The notes below the pieces were generated by a model that saw only the letters and a list, made by a program, of their open reading frames with translations, was not told the origin of the DNA and made no database searches. This document shows, piece by piece, positions 18,672 to 28,637 of a stretch of DNA of 34,555 bases. Positions within the stretch are counted from its first letter, which is position 1. The number at the start of each line of letters is the position of its first letter. The translations under genes and the position numbers were made by a program. This stretch comes from an uncultured Eubacterium sp. (GTDB taxonomy: Bacteria; Bacillota; Clostridia; Lachnospirales; Lachnospiraceae): the NCBI GenBank assembly GCA_905236225.1, contig CAJOPM010000122.1:1-34555 (forward strand). The letters are read 5' to 3'.

Positions 18672-19823
18672 ATGAGAAAAATTTCAATTTTAGGTTCGAC
18701 CGGTTCTATAGGAACTCAAACATTATCTGTAATTGAAGAACAAAAAGATATAAAGGTAGTAGCTTTATCGGCAGGAAAGAACATTGAACTTTTAGAAAAA
18801 CAAATTAGAGCATTTAACCCACATATTGTTTCCGTTGCGGATGAGGATGATGCAAAAAAACTAAAGGTTGCAACCAAAGATATTTCTAATCTGGTCATTA
18901 TGCATGGTATGGAAGGTTTAGAAGCAGTTGCCACAGAAAAAGACGCAGAGGTTGTAGTTACGGCAATAGTTGGAATGCTGGGAATTAAACCGACGATTGC
19001 TGCGATTAATGCCGGTAAAGATATTGCATTGGCAAATAAAGAGACATTAGTTTGTGCCGGACACATAATCATGCCGCTTGCTGCAAAAACGGGCGTAAAA
19101 ATTATTCCTGTTGACAGTGAACATTCAGCGATTTTTCAATCATTAAACGGAGAGAGAGCTAATCATATAAATAAAATTCTACTTACAGCTTCAGGCGGGG
19201 CATTTAGAGGCATGAATAAAAGCATGCTTTGTAATGTTACGGTTGAACAGGCGCTCAAACATCCAAATTGGTCGATGGGAAAAAAAGTTACTATTGACTC
19301 TGCTACACTGGTGAATAAAGGATTAGAAGTAATTGAGGCACATTGGCTCTTTGGCGTTGAACCTGATAAAATATGTGTTTTAATACATCCGCAAAGCATT
19401 GTTCACTCTATGGTGGAGTATGTTGACGGAGCAGTTATAGCGCAACTTGGCGTTCCAACAATGAGACTGCCTATACAGTATGCTCTTTATTATCCTATAA
19501 GAAGACCTCTTTTGGGTACTAAGCTGGATTTATTTGATGTAGCCAAGTTGGAATTTTATAAGCCTGATATCGATACTTTTAAAGGTTTAAAGCTTGCATA
19601 TGATGCTATAAATAAAGGTGGAAATATGCCGACGATTTTTAATGCTGCAAATGAAGAAGCAGTAAAATTGTTTCTAGATAACAAGATTAAATTTCTTGAT
19701 ATATATGATGTGATTTGCAGACAAATGGATGATATGCAATATATTGAAGAGCCTACAATAAATCAGATTTTAGATGATCAGCAGATGATTATTGAGAATA
19801 TAAATAGCCAATTTGCGAGGTAA
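18672..19823 (+). CDS. dxr: 1-deoxy-D-xylulose 5-phosphate reductoisomerase
   Basis: KISILGSTGSIGTQTLSVI; ALANKETLVCAGHIIMP; VDSEHSAIFQSL; IDSATLVNKGLEVIEAHWLF. An alternative GTG start lies at 18663. Confidence 0.97.
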   Translation: MRKISILGSTGSIGTQTLSVIEEQKDIKVVALSAGKNIELLEKQIRAFNPHIVSVADEDDAKKLKVATKDISNLVIMHGMEGLEAVATEKDAEVVVTAIVGMLGIKPTIAAINAGKDIALANKETLVCAGHIIMPLAAKTGVKIIPVDSEHSAIFQSLNGERANHINKILLTASGGAFRGMNKSMLCNVTVEQALKHPNWSMGKKVTIDSATLVNKGLEVIEAHWLFGVEPDKICVLIHPQSIVHSMVEYVDGAVIAQLGVPTMRLPIQYALYYPIRRPLLGTKLDLFDVAKLEFYKPDIDTFKGLKLAYDAINKGGNMPTIFNAANEEAVKLFLDNKIKFLDIYDVICRQMDDMQYIEEPTINQILDDQQMIIENINSQFAR

Positions 19824-19831
19824 GGATAGAA

Positions 19832-20881
19832 TTGATTGTATTAAAGATAATAATTGCAATTATAATTTTTAGCATAATTATAATATTTCATGAATTTGGG
19901 CATTTTTTACTGGCAAAATTAAATGATATTCAAGTGAATGAATTTTCGCTTGGGTTTGGACCGACAATAGTCAGTATTCAGGGAAAAGAAACTAAATTTT
20001 CTCTCAAATTGTTGCCTTTTGGAGGTTCATGTGCAATGGAAGGCGAAGATGGTGATAGCGATAGCAAGAGAGCTTATTCTAATAAAAGTGTTTTAGCGAG
20101 GTTTTGCGTTGTCGCAGCAGGTCCTGTATTTAACTTTATAATGGCTTTTATATTTTCTGTTATATTGATTGGTAGTATTGGAATTGATCTTCCTGAGATT
20201 TCTCAGGTTATGGATGGATATCCGGCACAAGAAGCGGGAATTTTGGAAAATGATAAGATTATTAAATTAGACAACACCAAAATTTATACGTTTAGAGATG
20301 TCTCTATGTATACGTTCTTCCACTCGGGGCAAAAAATTAATGTAACATATCAAAGGGGTGATGAGATTTATAATACAGTTATCACACCGCGATATGACAA
20401 AGAGTCTGATGCATATTATATAGGTTTATATGGCAGCTCAAACAGAAGTAAAGTTGGTGCGCTTAGTGTTATCGGATATGGAATACATGAGGTTAAATAT
20501 TGGATTAGTTACACTATCCATTCGCTTTTTTGGCTTCTAACAGGTCGTATAAGCCTTAATGATATGTCTGGACCGGTTGGTATAATACAGACAATAGGTA
20601 ATACATATGAAGCTGGTATGCAGTCGGGAGGATTAACGCTTGCAGTTGTTAATCTTTTGAATATTTCAATATTGTTATCGGCTAACTTAGGTGTGGTTAA
20701 CCTGATTCCGTTTCCGGCTTTAGATGGCGGAAGATTGCTTTTTATGATAATAGAAGGAATCAGACGTAAAAAAATTAATCCTGACAAAGAAGGGTATGTG
20801 CATTTTATTGGGTTTGTAATTTTGTTAGGATTTATGGCTATTGTGCTATTTAATGATATCAGGAAATTGTTTTTACAATAA
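19832..20881 (+). CDS. rseP: Site-2 intramembrane metalloprotease RseP/RasP family
   Basis: HEFGHFLLAKLNDIQVNEFSLGFGP (HExxH), PDZ region, NLIPFPALDGGRLLF. TTG start. Confidence 0.93.
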   Translation: MIVLKIIIAIIIFSIIIIFHEFGHFLLAKLNDIQVNEFSLGFGPTIVSIQGKETKFSLKLLPFGGSCAMEGEDGDSDSKRAYSNKSVLARFCVVAAGPVFNFIMAFIFSVILIGSIGIDLPEISQVMDGYPAQEAGILENDKIIKLDNTKIYTFRDVSMYTFFHSGQKINVTYQRGDEIYNTVITPRYDKESDAYYIGLYGSSNRSKVGALSVIGYGIHEVKYWISYTIHSLFWLLTGRISLNDMSGPVGIIQTIGNTYEAGMQSGGLTLAVVNLLNISILLSANLGVVNLIPFPALDGGRLLFMIIEGIRRKKINPDKEGYVHFIGFVILLGFMAIVLFNDIRKLFLQ

Positions 20882-20903
20882 AGAGTCAACAGGTAGTTTA
20901 ATT

Positions 20904-21962
20904 ATGATTACAAGAAGAAAATCAGATGTAATAAAAATTAAGGACATATATATCGGCGGAGATAATCCTATAGCTATTCAATCTATGGCAAATGTTGCAA
21001 CGACTGATACGGATGCGGTTATCAAACAGATTTTAAGTTTAGAAGAAGCAGGTTGCGATATTATGAGAGTCGCTGTATCTGATATGGAAGCAGCTAAGGC
21101 AATTTCTGTAATACAAAAGCATATACATATTCCGCTTGTAGCTGATATACATTTTGACTATAGGCTTGCGATTGCGGCCATGGAGTATGGAGCCGACAAG
21201 ATACGTATTAATCCCGGAAATATTGGCTCTTTTGATAGAATAAGAGCTGTTGTAGAAAGAGCAAAACAAGGGAATATACCAATAAGAGTAGGTGTAAATT
21301 CCGGTTCTTTAGAAAAAGATATCATAAAAAAGTACGGTGGAGTGACTGCAGCGGGATTAGTTGAGAGTGCGCTTGATAAAGTAAAGATTATAGAAGATAT
21401 GGGATATAAAAATCTTGTTATCAGCATTAAATCATCTGATGTAATGATGTGTGTGGATGCTCATAAAATGATAGCTGATAAGACTCCCTATCCTTTGCAT
21501 GTTGGTATTACTGAAGCGGGAACGCCATTTAGCGGGAATATTAAGTCGGCGATAGGCCTTGGACTTATTATCGGAGCAGGAATCGGAGATACCATTAGAG
21601 TCTCACTTACATCTGATCCAATAGAAGAAATAAAATCAGCTAAAGAAATACTTAAAACACTTGGCATAAGGAAATCAGGCATTGATGTAGTGTCATGTCC
21701 GACATGTGGACGCACAAAAATTGATTTGATTTCTTTGGCAGAAAAAGTGAACGATATTACCGATAATTATGATGCAAACCTTAAGGTGGCTGTTATGGGA
21801 TGCGCGGTTAACGGACCTGGTGAAGCTAAAGAGGCAGATCTTGGAATAGCCGGAGGATGTGGTGAAGGACTTATATTCTCGAAAGGAGAGATTATAAAAA
21901 AAGTTCCGGAAGATATGCTTTTGGCTGAATTTACAAAAGAACTAGAAAAACTTTTAAATTAG
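20904..21962 (+). CDS. ispG: 4-hydroxy-3-methylbut-2-enyl diphosphate synthase
   Basis: IGGDNPIAIQSMANVATTDTDA; VADIHFDYRLAIAAMEYGADKIRINPGNIG; SCPTCGRTKIDL; GCAVNGPGEAKEADLGIAGG. Confidence 0.97.
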   Translation: MITRRKSDVIKIKDIYIGGDNPIAIQSMANVATTDTDAVIKQILSLEEAGCDIMRVAVSDMEAAKAISVIQKHIHIPLVADIHFDYRLAIAAMEYGADKIRINPGNIGSFDRIRAVVERAKQGNIPIRVGVNSGSLEKDIIKKYGGVTAAGLVESALDKVKIIEDMGYKNLVISIKSSDVMMCVDAHKMIADKTPYPLHVGITEAGTPFSGNIKSAIGLGLIIGAGIGDTIRVSLTSDPIEEIKSAKEILKTLGIRKSGIDVVSCPTCGRTKIDLISLAEKVNDITDNYDANLKVAVMGCAVNGPGEAKEADLGIAGGCGEGLIFSKGEIIKKVPEDMLLAEFTKELEKLLN

Positions 21963-21974
21963 TCGGGTGATAAA

Positions 21975-24900
21975 ATGTCAAAAAGCTTTCAGGAAGTATT
22001 TCAGGGATTAAATTTTTCCGAAGATGAAAAAAATGTATTTTTAGAATCCACAATAGAAAGACTTTCAGTTAACAAGAAAAAAACTTATTTCAGAGTTTAT
22101 TTATCAGCACATCATCTAATTGAAAAAAAATATATTATAGCACTTGAAAATCGTATAAAATCTCAGATTTTCAGTAATGAAAATACCATTGTAAAAGTAT
22201 ATGAAAAATTTGATCTTTCATCACTTTATAATGCTAAATATCTTTGGGAGCAATATAAAGACAGTATCTTTTACGAGTTAAAGAGCATTAATATGCTTGA
22301 CTATCAGATACTTAGTGATGCAAAGATCGAATTTATCGATGAGCGCAAGATGCTTATACGTATAGAAGAGACAATCATTGCTGAAGAAAGAGCGGCAAAG
22401 CTTATAGAGTATCTTGATAAAGTATTTTCTGAGAGGTGTGGTATTGATTTAGAGATTCGGGTTGAGTATATAAGAGGAAATTTCGAAAAAGAAAAAGAGA
22501 TATCTAAATACGAGATGGATATGCAGATTAGCCGAATTATAGACTCTAAGGCTGAGCATTTAAATCAAAAAGAAGCAAGCGTTAATAAAGCTAAGATTGA
22601 TACTAATGATGTTCTTAAGAAAAGGCATTCTTTAAAAGATAAAGGCAAACAAATAAAAAAGCAAAATTCATCTGTAATATTTGGCTATGACTTTGATGAG
22701 AGTGAATTTAGTGATATTAACAGCATCGAAGGTGAAAATGTTGAGGTTATTATAAGAGGAGAGATTATATCACTTGATGAAAGGGAACTTAAGAACTCTA
22801 AATATCTTATTACATTTGCAATAACAGATTTTACTGATACAATTAAAGCTAAGATTTTCCTTAAGCAAGAGATGTATGAAGAGATTATTCCTGTGCTTAA
22901 AAAGGGTGAGTTTGTTTTTGTAAAGGGAAATATAACGTTTGACTCTTATGATAAAGAAGTGATGATTTCGCATGTAAAGGGCATAAAAAAAGCGGCTGAC
23001 TTTAGAAGTGTTCGTGAAGATGATTATCCGCAAAAGAGGGTAGAGCTTCATTGTCATACAAAAATGTCTGAGATGGATGCTGTCACTGATGTCAAAGATT
23101 TGATAAAACGCGCAAAAAAATGGGGACATAAAGCCCTTGCAGTTACAGATCATGGAGTAGTGCAGGCATTTACCGATGCAAACCATGCAGTTGACCCTTC
23201 GGATGATTTTAAGGTTATATATGGTGTTGAGGCTTATTTAGTAGATGATTTAAAAACAGTCATATTCAATAATAAAGGGCAAACCCTTTTAGATGATTTT
23301 GTGGTCTTTGATATAGAGACCACCGGTTTTAATGCCCAAAATTGCAATATTATCGAAATAGGTGCAGTTAAAATTTCCAAAGGAAAAATTGTTGATAATT
23401 TCTCAAGCTTTGTTAATCCGCATAAACCTATACCTCTTAGAATTGAACAATTAACACAAATTAAGGATGAAATGGTCATAGATGCGCCGGATATCAGCGT
23501 AGTATTAAAAGACTTTATGGAATTTTGCAAAGGATGTGTGCTTGTTGCACATAATGCGGAATTTGATACCGGGTTTATAAAGAAAAACTGCGAGGATTTA
23601 TCTATAGAATATGATTTTACGCATGTTGACACTATGCAGATATCAAGAATGCTTCTAACTGATCTTGGCAAGCATACATTAGACCGAATTGCCAAATATC
23701 TTAAAATTCCGCTTGAAAGCCATCACAGAGCAGTGGATGATGCAAAGTGTACAGCTCAGATTTTCCTGCGATTTATAAAAATGTTTGAAGATCTTGATAT
23801 AAATAATCTTAGCCAGATAGAGAAGATGGCCAAAACTTCTGTAGACTTGGTTATGAAATCCCCCTCGTATCATGCGATAATACTTGCTACTAATGATATT
23901 GGCAGAATTAATTTATATAGATTGATAAGCCTCTCACACCTTAAATACTTTTATAAAAGGCCTAGAATACCTAAGAGCGAATATATGAAATATAAAGAAG
24001 GCCTTATTATTGGAAGCGCGTGTGAAGCAGGTGAATTATACAGAGCGATATTAGACGGGGCCAGTCCTGAGCGTATATCAAAACTAGTTGAATTTTATGA
24101 TTATCTTGAAATACAGCCATTGGGAAATAACGAATTTTTGACTTTAGGAGATGATCCGCGCCTTAAATCGATGGAGGAAGTTAAACAGATTAATATGCAG
24201 ATTGTTAAACTTGCCGAGCAGTTTGATAAGCCGTGTGTTGCAACGTGTGATGTGCATTTTATGGATCCTGAGGATGAAGTGTACAGAAGAATTATAATGG
24301 CGGGTAAAGGGTTTAAAGATGCAGACAATCAGGCGCCGCTTTATCTTAGAACAACCAAAGAAATGCTTGAGGAGTTTTCGTATTTAGGAGATGAAAAGGC
24401 AAAAGAAGTAGTTATAACAAATACGAATAAAATAGCAGATATGTGTGAGAAAATATCGCCGGTACGCCCTGATAAATGTCCGCCGGTAATAGAAAATTCA
24501 GATCAAACACTTAGAAAAATCTGTTATGATAAAGCGCATGATATGTATGGGGATGACTTGCCGAAAATTGTTGAAGAAAGACTCGAAAGAGAACTTACAT
24601 CAATTATTTCCAATGGATATGCAGTAATGTATATTATTGCGCAAAAACTTGTATGGAAATCAGTAGAAGATGGATATTTGGTCGGTTCTAGAGGATCTGT
24701 TGGCTCTTCGTTTGTGGCTACTATGTCAGGAATTACTGAAGTTAATCCGCTTAGGGCTCATTATAGATGCGAAAATTGTAAATACAGTGATTTTGATTCT
24801 GAGCTTGTACTATCATATGGTGGAAAATCCGGATGCGATATGCCTGATAAAACATGTCCTGTATGTGGCAAGCCGCTTACAAAAGATGGTTTTGATATTC

Positions 24901-26378
24901 CGTTTGAGACTTTTTTGGGATTTAAAGGTAATAAGGAGCCTGATATCGACCTTAACTTTTCCGGAGAATACCAAGGTAAGGCTCATAGATATACCGAGGT
25001 AATATTCGGTAAAGGACAAACTTTTAAGGCCGGCACAATCGGTGGATTGGCAGATAAGACGGCATATGGTTATGTGAAAAATTATTATGAAGAAAGAGGC
25101 ATTAGTAAGCGAAACTGTGAGATAGAACGTTTATTACAAGGATGCGTGGGAATAAAAAGAACAACAGGCCAACATCCCGGAGGTATTGTTGTTCTTCCAA
25201 AGGGTGAGGATATGAATACATTTACACCGATTCAGCATCCGGCCAATGATATGACATCTGACGTTATAACTACGCATTTTGATTATCATTCTATTGATCA
25301 TAATTTGTTAAAACTTGATATATTGGGACATGACGATCCGACTATGATCAGAATGCTTGAAGATATTACGAATGTTAAAGCGACAAAAATTCCATTAGAT
25401 GATAAGAAAGTAATGTCGCTTTTCAAAGATACCAGTGCGCTTAACGTAACCGCACAGCAACTTAGAGGAATATCTTTAGGTTCTCTTGGTGTGCCTGAAT
25501 TTGGTACGGAATTTGTTATGCAAATGCTTGAAGATACAAAGCCTACATCTTTTTCCGATCTTATTAGAATATCAGGTTTATCACACGGAACCGATGTATG
25601 GTTATCTAATGCGCAAACTCTTATACAAGAGGGAAAAGCTACTATTTCTACTGCGATATGTACGCGTGATGATATTATGATTTACCTTATATCTATGGGA
25701 ATTGAGAGTGAAACCTCATTTACTATCATGGAATCAGTCAGAAAAGGTAAGGGGCTTAAACCGGAGTGGGAAGAGATTATGAAAGAACATGGCGTCCCGG
25801 ATTGGTATATTTGGTCGTGTAAGAAGATTAAATATATGTTTCCGAAGGCTCATGCTGCAGCATATGTAATGATGGCGTGGAGAATTGCTTATTTTAAAGT
25901 GTACTATCCACTTGCGTATTATGCAGCCTTTTTCAGTATCAGAGCAACAGATTTTAATTATGAGCTTATGTGTATGGGGCAGGAACGTTTGGGCACATAT
26001 ATGGATGATTATGAAAAAAGGAAGGATACACTTAGCAAAAAAGAGAAAGATACTCTAAAAGACATGAGAATAGTATGGGAAATGTATGCCAGAGGTTTTG
26101 AATTTTGTAAATTTGATATATATAAAGCTAAAGCAAGACATTTTCAGATTATAGATAACAAGTTGATGCCTTCGCTTTCTTCAATAGAAGGTCTTGGAGA
26201 AAAAGCCGCTGATGCAGTGGAAGAAGCGGCAAAAAACGGCAAGTTCTTATCAAAAGATGATTTCAGAGAAAGAACTAAAACCAGTAAAACAGTTGTGGAT
26301 TTAATGTCCAGGCTTGGAATACTTAGTGATTTGCCCCAGACCAACCAGTTATCGGTATTTGATATGCTTATGGATTAA
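21975..26378 (+). CDS. polC: DNA polymerase III PolC-type alpha subunit
   Basis: 1467 aa. PHP (ELHCHTKMSEMDAVTDVKDLIKRAKKWGHKALAVTDHG) split by DEDD exonuclease (FVVFDIETTGFNAQ); polymerase motifs (GSRGSVGSSFVATMSGITEVNPL, KEPDIDLNFSGEYQ). Confidence 0.98.
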   Translation: MSKSFQEVFQGLNFSEDEKNVFLESTIERLSVNKKKTYFRVYLSAHHLIEKKYIIALENRIKSQIFSNENTIVKVYEKFDLSSLYNAKYLWEQYKDSIFYELKSINMLDYQILSDAKIEFIDERKMLIRIEETIIAEERAAKLIEYLDKVFSERCGIDLEIRVEYIRGNFEKEKEISKYEMDMQISRIIDSKAEHLNQKEASVNKAKIDTNDVLKKRHSLKDKGKQIKKQNSSVIFGYDFDESEFSDINSIEGENVEVIIRGEIISLDERELKNSKYLITFAITDFTDTIKAKIFLKQEMYEEIIPVLKKGEFVFVKGNITFDSYDKEVMISHVKGIKKAADFRSVREDDYPQKRVELHCHTKMSEMDAVTDVKDLIKRAKKWGHKALAVTDHGVVQAFTDANHAVDPSDDFKVIYGVEAYLVDDLKTVIFNNKGQTLLDDFVVFDIETTGFNAQNCNIIEIGAVKISKGKIVDNFSSFVNPHKPIPLRIEQLTQIKDEMVIDAPDISVVLKDFMEFCKGCVLVAHNAEFDTGFIKKNCEDLSIEYDFTHVDTMQISRMLLTDLGKHTLDRIAKYLKIPLESHHRAVDDAKCTAQIFLRFIKMFEDLDINNLSQIEKMAKTSVDLVMKSPSYHAIILATNDIGRINLYRLISLSHLKYFYKRPRIPKSEYMKYKEGLIIGSACEAGELYRAILDGASPERISKLVEFYDYLEIQPLGNNEFLTLGDDPRLKSMEEVKQINMQIVKLAEQFDKPCVATCDVHFMDPEDEVYRRIIMAGKGFKDADNQAPLYLRTTKEMLEEFSYLGDEKAKEVVITNTNKIADMCEKISPVRPDKCPPVIENSDQTLRKICYDKAHDMYGDDLPKIVEERLERELTSIISNGYAVMYIIAQKLVWKSVEDGYLVGSRGSVGSSFVATMSGITEVNPLRAHYRCENCKYSDFDSELVLSYGGKSGCDMPDKTCPVCGKPLTKDGFDIPFETFLGFKGNKEPDIDLNFSGEYQGKAHRYTEVIFGKGQTFKAGTIGGLADKTAYGYVKNYYEERGISKRNCEIERLLQGCVGIKRTTGQHPGGIVVLPKGEDMNTFTPIQHPANDMTSDVITTHFDYHSIDHNLLKLDILGHDDPTMIRMLEDITNVKATKIPLDDKKVMSLFKDTSALNVTAQQLRGISLGSLGVPEFGTEFVMQMLEDTKPTSFSDLIRISGLSHGTDVWLSNAQTLIQEGKATISTAICTRDDIMIYLISMGIESETSFTIMESVRKGKGLKPEWEEIMKEHGVPDWYIWSCKKIKYMFPKAHAAAYVMMAWRIAYFKVYYPLAYYAAFFSIRATDFNYELMCMGQERLGTYMDDYEKRKDTLSKKEKDTLKDMRIVWEMYARGFEFCKFDIYKAKARHFQIIDNKLMPSLSSIEGLGEKAADAVEEAAKNGKFLSKDDFRERTKTSKTVVDLMSRLGILSDLPQTNQLSVFDMLMD

Positions 26379-27390
26379 ATATTTGAACAGATATATCGCC
26401 TTTTGTCGGAGTGCGATAAGTGGAAATTTCATTACTAAAATCATGGAAATAGGTGTATTCAGAGGTAATGCATATATCTCTGTATTCACCTGTTGCTACT
26501 TTTGAGACGGTTTTGTCATCAACATTCATTCGCATAAGAGCGCTCTCATCGGTGTTATCATTATGTACCTGGTAATATATGACATTTTCATATACGTTAA
26601 AATTTTCAACAAATTCATCCACAAGCACTTCGTAAGAACTTTCACCCTCGCTCATATTTATGCGGCAGAGGCAGTAATTATTTGCATTATCGAGAAAATA
26701 AATGTATTCAGAGGAGACCTGAGGCTGCCAATAATTACCCATATACAGCAGTGAGGTATTTCCTGAGGTTGTATCTAATCTATGTATATAATGATCAGAG
26801 CTGCTGCCCACATAATACAAAAACTTGCCGCTGCAACCGCAGGGATATATTGGCTCATCAAATACGACTTCAGGTTTAGAACCGTCATTTTTAACTTTAT
26901 ATAGTGTTGTGGCGGTTTCATCATCATAGTGAAGGTAATATATATAGTTACCTATCAGAGTTGCATACATACATGGCTGAGAATCAAGAGTTATTTCATT
27001 CTTTCCGTCTAGATCACAACGAAACAGAGCGTAATTATTAAAATTCATAAATGATAGAAAGTCGTGATTAATGCTTTCGCTGTCTTGAATATAATATATA
27101 TAATTGTCGTCGACATTTAATGAGACTACTTTGTGATCGGCAAGTTTGGTAAGATTTTCTCCGGATGATGACATAGAATAGAGATTATAATTATCGGCCG
27201 GATTTGCAAAATATATAGTATTATTATGTTCGCAAAACAGGCTGCCGTTATAGCTGTTGCCGGCGGTTGTTCCATTATAGGTATCGTCGTTTGGTACAAC
27301 TTGGGTTTTATATTTGGTAACAACAACGATAGCTATGATTGCAGCAACAATAATTATCGGAATTAACAATCGCCTAAAACTAATTGACAT
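26368..27390 (-). CDS. DUF5050-like membrane-anchored or secreted beta-propeller protein
   Basis: N-terminal TM/signal (RRLLIPIIIVAAIIAIVVV), then repeated Y-I-Y-Y blades (DNYIYYIQDS, GNYIYYLHYD, GKFLYYVGSS, SEYIYFLDNA). SD AAGGGGGC on the minus strand. Confidence 0.75.
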   Translation of the reverse strand: MSISFRRLLIPIIIVAAIIAIVVVTKYKTQVVPNDDTYNGTTAGNSYNGSLFCEHNNTIYFANPADNYNLYSMSSSGENLTKLADHKVVSLNVDDNYIYYIQDSESINHDFLSFMNFNNYALFRCDLDGKNEITLDSQPCMYATLIGNYIYYLHYDDETATTLYKVKNDGSKPEVVFDEPIYPCGCSGKFLYYVGSSSDHYIHRLDTTSGNTSLLYMGNYWQPQVSSEYIYFLDNANNYCLCRINMSEGESSYEVLVDEFVENFNVYENVIYYQVHNDNTDESALMRMNVDDKTVSKVATGEYRDICITSEYTYFHDFSNEISTYRTPTKGDISVQIFNP

Positions 27391-27477
27391 AATATAAGCC
27401 CCCTTGCAATCATTCGTGATTACAATTATTATAGCATTATTGTTCGAAAAATATCAAAGGAAGGATAAAATATTGTA

Positions 27478-28623
27478 ATGCAGGATATAAATGAAATTCG
27501 CAAAAAAATAGATGAGGTTGACAGTAAGCTTATAGATTGTTATCTAAAGAGGATGGAACTTACCGAAGAAGTAGCAAAACTTAAGATGAATACCGGTAAG
27601 AAAATATTCGATAAGAAAAGAGAAGAAGAAAAAATAGAAAATGTTATGAGCTATGGACGGACGCAGTTTGAGCAAGAAGCACTTAAAGAGATGTTCGAAC
27701 AGATTATGTCTATAAGCAGAAAACGTCAATATCAATATTTAAGTAAATGTAGCGATTCTGTTATGGGGGATTTCGAGGCCATAGATAGTTTAGATGTAAA
27801 AGATAAGATTGTAGTATTTCAAGGCACAGACGGGGCATATTCACAGATGGCACTCAAGGCATTTTTTAAGGATGAGTGCAAAAGTTATCATGTTGATAGA
27901 TGGCGTGATGCTATGGATGATCTTAAGAATGATAAAGCTGACTATGCCGTTATCCCAATAGAGAATACAGTTGCGGGAAGTGTAACGGAAAACTATGATT
28001 TGTTAAGTGAATACGGACACTGTATTGTAGCTGAACTGGTTATAGAGATAAAGCATGCTTTATTAGCAAAAAAGGGAGCGAAGCTTTCGGATATAAAGAG
28101 GATATGCTCGCACCCGCAAGCCTTAAGGCAATGTTCGAATTTCTTGAATTCTCACAAAGATATTTCGCAGATGACAACTAAAAATACAGCAATGGCAGCA
28201 CAAATGGTTTCCGAAGGAGACGATTATTCGCTAGCGGCAATTGCAAATCCAATAAATGCTGATTTATATAATCTGGATATTCTTAGCGACAATATTATAA
28301 ACGTTGATACAAATGCAACAAGATTTATTATTGTATCAAAGAAAAAAGTTTTTGTTTCAGATTCAGATAAGCTTTCTGTAAGTTTTGAACTTATGCATAA
28401 AACCGGAACTTTGTATTATATGTTGTCACATTTTATATATAATGGGCTTAATCTTACGAAAATTGAGTCAAGACCAATAGAAGGAAGCAGTTTTGAGTAT
28501 CGTTTTTATTGCGATATAGAAGGAAATCTATTAGATGAAGCGGTTAAAAACGCGCTGACAGGCATAAACAGCGAGGCCAAAAATGTTCAGATAATCGGAT
28601 GTTACAGGGCTGCTAATAACTAG
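27478..28623 (+). CDS. pheA: Bifunctional chorismate mutase / prephenate dehydratase
   Basis: Chorismate mutase DINEIRKKIDEVDSKLIDCYLKRMELTEEVAKLK; dehydratase VFQGTDGAYSQMALKAFF, PIENTVAGSVTENYDLL, NATRFIIVSKK; ACT region ESRPIEGSSFEYRFYCDIEG. Confidence 0.96.
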   Translation: MQDINEIRKKIDEVDSKLIDCYLKRMELTEEVAKLKMNTGKKIFDKKREEEKIENVMSYGRTQFEQEALKEMFEQIMSISRKRQYQYLSKCSDSVMGDFEAIDSLDVKDKIVVFQGTDGAYSQMALKAFFKDECKSYHVDRWRDAMDDLKNDKADYAVIPIENTVAGSVTENYDLLSEYGHCIVAELVIEIKHALLAKKGAKLSDIKRICSHPQALRQCSNFLNSHKDISQMTTKNTAMAAQMVSEGDDYSLAAIANPINADLYNLDILSDNIINVDTNATRFIIVSKKKVFVSDSDKLSVSFELMHKTGTLYYMLSHFIYNGLNLTKIESRPIEGSSFEYRFYCDIEGNLLDEAVKNALTGINSEAKNVQIIGCYRAANN

Positions 28624-28637
28624 AGATGAGGGAAGAT

